NCBI GenBank assembly: GCA_903907185.1
Contig: CAIVND010000097.1
Coordinates: 1 to 23,857 of the forward strand
Origin: an uncultured Acidimicrobiaceae bacterium
Lineage (GTDB): Bacteria > Actinomycetota > Acidimicrobiia > Acidimicrobiales > Bog-793
Direction: 5' to 3'
DNA length: 23,857 bases
Below the pieces are notes generated by a model that was given only the letters and a program-made list of their open reading frames with translations, was not told the DNA's origin and did no database searches. Position 1 is the first letter of the stretch, and each line of letters starts with the position of its first letter. Shown here piece by piece: positions 22,016 through 23,857 of this stretch. The position numbers and the translations under genes were made by a program.

Positions 22016-22555
22016 TTAAGAGCGAGAGCGGCGAAGTGGAACGATCTTCTTTGCAATAAGACCCAGCGAGAGGCCCACGACGACTCCGGCTGCGACGTCG
22101 GAGGCATGATGGATCTTGACGTAGATCCGGCTCAGCGCAACCAATATTGCGCTGGCAAAGTAGAGGCCGGCGAGCGGATCCTCATCACTAAGGAGCACGG
22201 CTCCGCAGAACGCGGCGGTTGCGTGCCCAGAGGGGAAGCTCGATGTCAGCGGGGTTCGGATTGGAAGGGGGTGTTCGATCTGGCGGACTGGACGTCCACG
22301 ACCAAAGATCGATTTCAAGATGACATTGACAAGAAATGACTCGACACCTGTTGCAAGGATCGCCCGAAGTGCCGCACGTTCGTTGAACTTACCCCCACGA
22401 AGTGCTCGAAGCAGTCCGAAGATCACCCACAGGAGTCCAAAGTCACCAAGTTCAGAGGCAGTGTAAAAGACGCGGTCGGCAACCTTATTGCCGCGCAGCG
22501 AGTCAAAGCTTGCGTCGAAATAGTCATCAAACTTTTTAACAAGATCGAAAAACAT
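22016..22555 (-). CDS. PAP2-family membrane phosphatase
   Basis: A 179-residue membrane protein of the PAP2 superfamily, which removes phosphate from lipids such as undecaprenyl diphosphate or phosphatidate. The three signature motifs are intact: KSIFGRGRP (81-89), FPSGH (107-111, His111), and SRIYVKIHHASD (142-153; R143, H149, D153). About five hydrophobic segments are visible around them. The specific lipid is not clear. It starts at ATG 22555, 49 nt downstream of the RecB-like gene on the same strand, and 80 nt separate its end from purE. Confidence 0.9.
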   Translation of the reverse strand: MFFDLVKKFDDYFDASFDSLRGNKVADRVFYTASELGDFGLLWVIFGLLRALRGGKFNERAALRAILATGVESFLVNVILKSIFGRGRPVRQIEHPLPIRTPLTSSFPSGHATAAFCGAVLLSDEDPLAGLYFASAILVALSRIYVKIHHASDVAAGVVVGLSLGLIAKKIVPLRRSRS

Positions 22556-22604
22556 GCAGGCTCAGGCTAATGCTCGGGGTGCTTCAAAGGGGATCATCAA
22601 CCGC

Positions 22605-23387
22605 CTAGGAGGCAAGCGATGATTGATAGGCCGGGCAGCGGTCTTGATAGGAGCAGTATCGACACAGTCCCGTGATGTTTGGCCGAAAGTCCTCCGATTC
22701 ACAGGCGCGCTCAATCGCAGCCCACACGGCGAGTGCGCGAGAGGTAAGGCCACGCATCGTCTGATCGGTCGGTGATTCGACAACGACAACCTGATCCTTT
22801 AAGTACAGCAGCCGGATCTCGCTCGGGCGGAGTCCGAAGGCCTCTTGACAGAGGTAGGCGTAGAACTGCACACCGATGAGCCGACTTCGTGAGGCATCGG
22901 GTCTCGGCGATCGTCCGGTCTTGTAGTCGGTCACGACGATGTCACCGTTTGGAAGGCGGTCAAGTCGGTCGATGATGCCACGCAGCTCCACGTTTCCGAG
23001 CGTCGCGCGAAGGTCAAGTTCGATGCCGATCGGTTCAACCGCGCCGGGATCTTCCATGGAGAAGTAGTGCGTTACCAGTGTTCGTGCCTCGCGGAGAAAG
23101 GTGGCAGTTGCTCGTTCGTCGAGGCCGAGACCGATCATGTCGTCGGTTTCACGCATCTCCTCAAATGCGACATCGAGAGCGGCGAGGGCCTGTTGTGTCG
23201 AACGTTGGTCGGCGACTGATTCCGCGTAGAGAAGCTGCAGAGCTCGGTGCACGAGTGTCCCGCGTAGCTGCGCGGCGTTCGCCGGTTCGGGGATGTGGTC
23301 GATATACGAGTAACGAAAGGCGAGTGGACAGTTGGTGAACTTCGTGATCTTGGAAGGACTCAGCGTGCTCGGTATCTCGACGGCCAT
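22605..23387 (-). CDS. RecB-family PD-(D/E)XK nuclease with Fe-S cysteines
   Basis: A 260-residue stand-alone protein of the RecB/AddB/Cas4 nuclease family. Nuclease residues visible are H47 in GTLVHRAL, D140 in GIIDRLD, D154 and K156 in DYKTG, and Q174 in QFYAYL. C20 near the N-terminus plus C242, C245 and C251 at the C-terminus (CRYCSYQDRC) form the four-cysteine pattern that holds a 4Fe-4S cluster in AddB and Cas4. No helicase domain, cas1/cas2 gene or CRISPR array is nearby, so it is likely an actinobacterial RecB-like exonuclease of unknown role. It starts at ATG 23387 and is divergent from the DedA gene. Confidence 0.88.
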   Translation of the reverse strand: MAVEIPSTLSPSKITKFTNCPLAFRYSYIDHIPEPANAAQLRGTLVHRALQLLYAESVADQRSTQQALAALDVAFEEMRETDDMIGLGLDERATATFLREARTLVTHYFSMEDPGAVEPIGIELDLRATLGNVELRGIIDRLDRLPNGDIVVTDYKTGRSPRPDASRSRLIGVQFYAYLCQEAFGLRPSEIRLLYLKDQVVVVESPTDQTMRGLTSRALAVWAAIERACESEDFRPNITGLCRYCSYQDRCPAYQSSLAS

Positions 23388-23475
23388 GGGCCAACGTTAG
23401 AACCCAGATGCGTCACAGAGCGGGATTCGCCAACCCGACCAAGAATTGACCCATATTTCGATTAGAAAGTCGGGC

Positions 23476-23857
23476 ATGGAACACTTCCTCATCGACCACG
23501 GTTACCTTGCGATCCTGGCATTGGCTTTCATCCAGTCCGCATGTATTCCAATTCCCTCAGAGGTCACCTTCGGCTACGCGGGGGTGCTCGCCTATCAGGG
23601 GCATCTCAATATCGTCGCGGCGATCCTGATCGGTGTCCTCGGCGAGATGGGTGGCTCTTCAGTCGCCTATCTGATCGGTCGTCTCGGCGGTCGTCCCCTC
23701 GTCGAACGGTTTGGGAAGTACCTTCTGCTCACTCCGCAAGATCTTGATCGAGTGGAGATCTGGCTTGATGGTCGGGGAGAGTGGGCTATCGGCGTTGGGC
23801 GAGGGCTGCCGGTGCTTCGCCTCTTTGTATCGATCTTTGCTGGCATCGCGGAGATGG
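23476..23857 (+). CDS. DedA-family membrane protein (5' part, runs out of the window)
   Basis: The first 127 residues of a DedA protein; the frame is open to the end of the window. DedA proteins are integral membrane transporters, some of which flip undecaprenyl phosphate or other lipids. Seen are LAFIQSACIPIPSEVTFGYAGVLA, a GEMGGSSVAYLIGRLGGR block, and the start of the conserved GRGLPVLRLFVSIFAGIAEM segment. At least two hydrophobic segments are present. ATG 23476 is the likely start; no strong ribosome binding site is seen. A TTGACC -35-like box lies at 23446, but no -10 is found at proper spacing. Confidence 0.88.
   Translation, partial: MEHFLIDHGYLAILALAFIQSACIPIPSEVTFGYAGVLAYQGHLNIVAAILIGVLGEMGGSSVAYLIGRLGGRPLVERFGKYLLLTPQDLDRVEIWLDGRGEWAIGVGRGLPVLRLFVSIFAGIAEM

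Noticed and set aside
21429..22019. 196-residue plus-strand open frame opposite purE
   Set aside because: It is a shadow of purE, has no recognisable domain, and purE has intact motifs in the other strand.
22605..23387. Cas4 of a CRISPR system
   Set aside because: No cas1, cas2 or repeat array is in the window; length and context fit a stand-alone RecB-like protein better.

Overview
The window is a dense, almost gap-free stretch of bacterial chromosome. Two sampled 60-base lines gave 52% and 62% G+C, so I estimate the upper fifties overall. Gene content and order point to Actinomycetota. There is a DivIVA/SepIVA-like coiled-coil protein next to coaD, a DUF2469 protein after rplS, a DUF2510 membrane protein, a short CPGC/RRHWH protein of actinobacterial type, and the order plsX-acpP-rnc-mutM-smc-ftsY followed by ffh-rpsP-khpA-rimM-trmD-rplS. 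The moderate G+C, the many GTG/TTG starts and the departures from the Mycobacterium/Streptomyces order would suit a deep-branching class such as Acidimicrobiia. That placement is inference, not shown by the sequence.

Region 1 (1-11612, all plus strand) is a housekeeping series: the 3' part of recG (DNA repair helicase), rsmD (16S rRNA methylation), coaD (coenzyme A), a SepIVA-like coiled-coil protein, a DUF177/YceD protein, rpmF (L32), plsX and acpP (lipid synthesis), rnc (RNase III), mutM (8-oxoguanine repair), smc (chromosome organisation) and ftsY (SRP receptor). Many genes overlap by 1-8 nt, which suggests co-transcription and translational coupling. coaD makes the CoA from which the ACP prosthetic group is derived, and PlsX draws acyl chains from ACP, so part of the cluster is functionally connected.

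Region 2 (11613-12353) is a break in that order. A small CDF-type membrane transporter lies on the minus strand, convergent with ftsY and divergent from ffh. A long nested inverted repeat sits at the convergent junction.

Region 3 (12354-16568, plus strand) is the SRP and translation cluster: ffh, rpsP, khpA, rimM, trmD, rplS, then a DUF2469 gene. lepB and rnhB, which lie between rplS and the DUF2469 gene in Mycobacterium, are absent here.

Region 4 (16593-23857) is less conserved and mixed in strand. It holds a DUF2510 membrane protein and a small putative zinc protein (minus), a short luciferase-like protein (plus), an NTase-aminotransferase pair (minus), an Nfu-type Fe-S scaffold (plus), and a minus-strand run of RecB-like Fe-S nuclease, PAP2 phosphatase, purE and a divergent ChbG/YdjC-like protein. 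It ends in the 5' part of a DedA membrane protein (plus).

No intergenic gap exceeds 300 bases. I saw no tRNA, rRNA, CRISPR array, insertion sequence, prophage or toxin-antitoxin pair. I found no convincing new multi-gene system. The points most worth a second look are the ChbG-like protein with changed ligand residues, the RecB-like nuclease with its own Fe-S cysteines, the small CPGC/RRHWH protein, the inverted repeats around ftsY and ffh, and an apparent excess of GATC.
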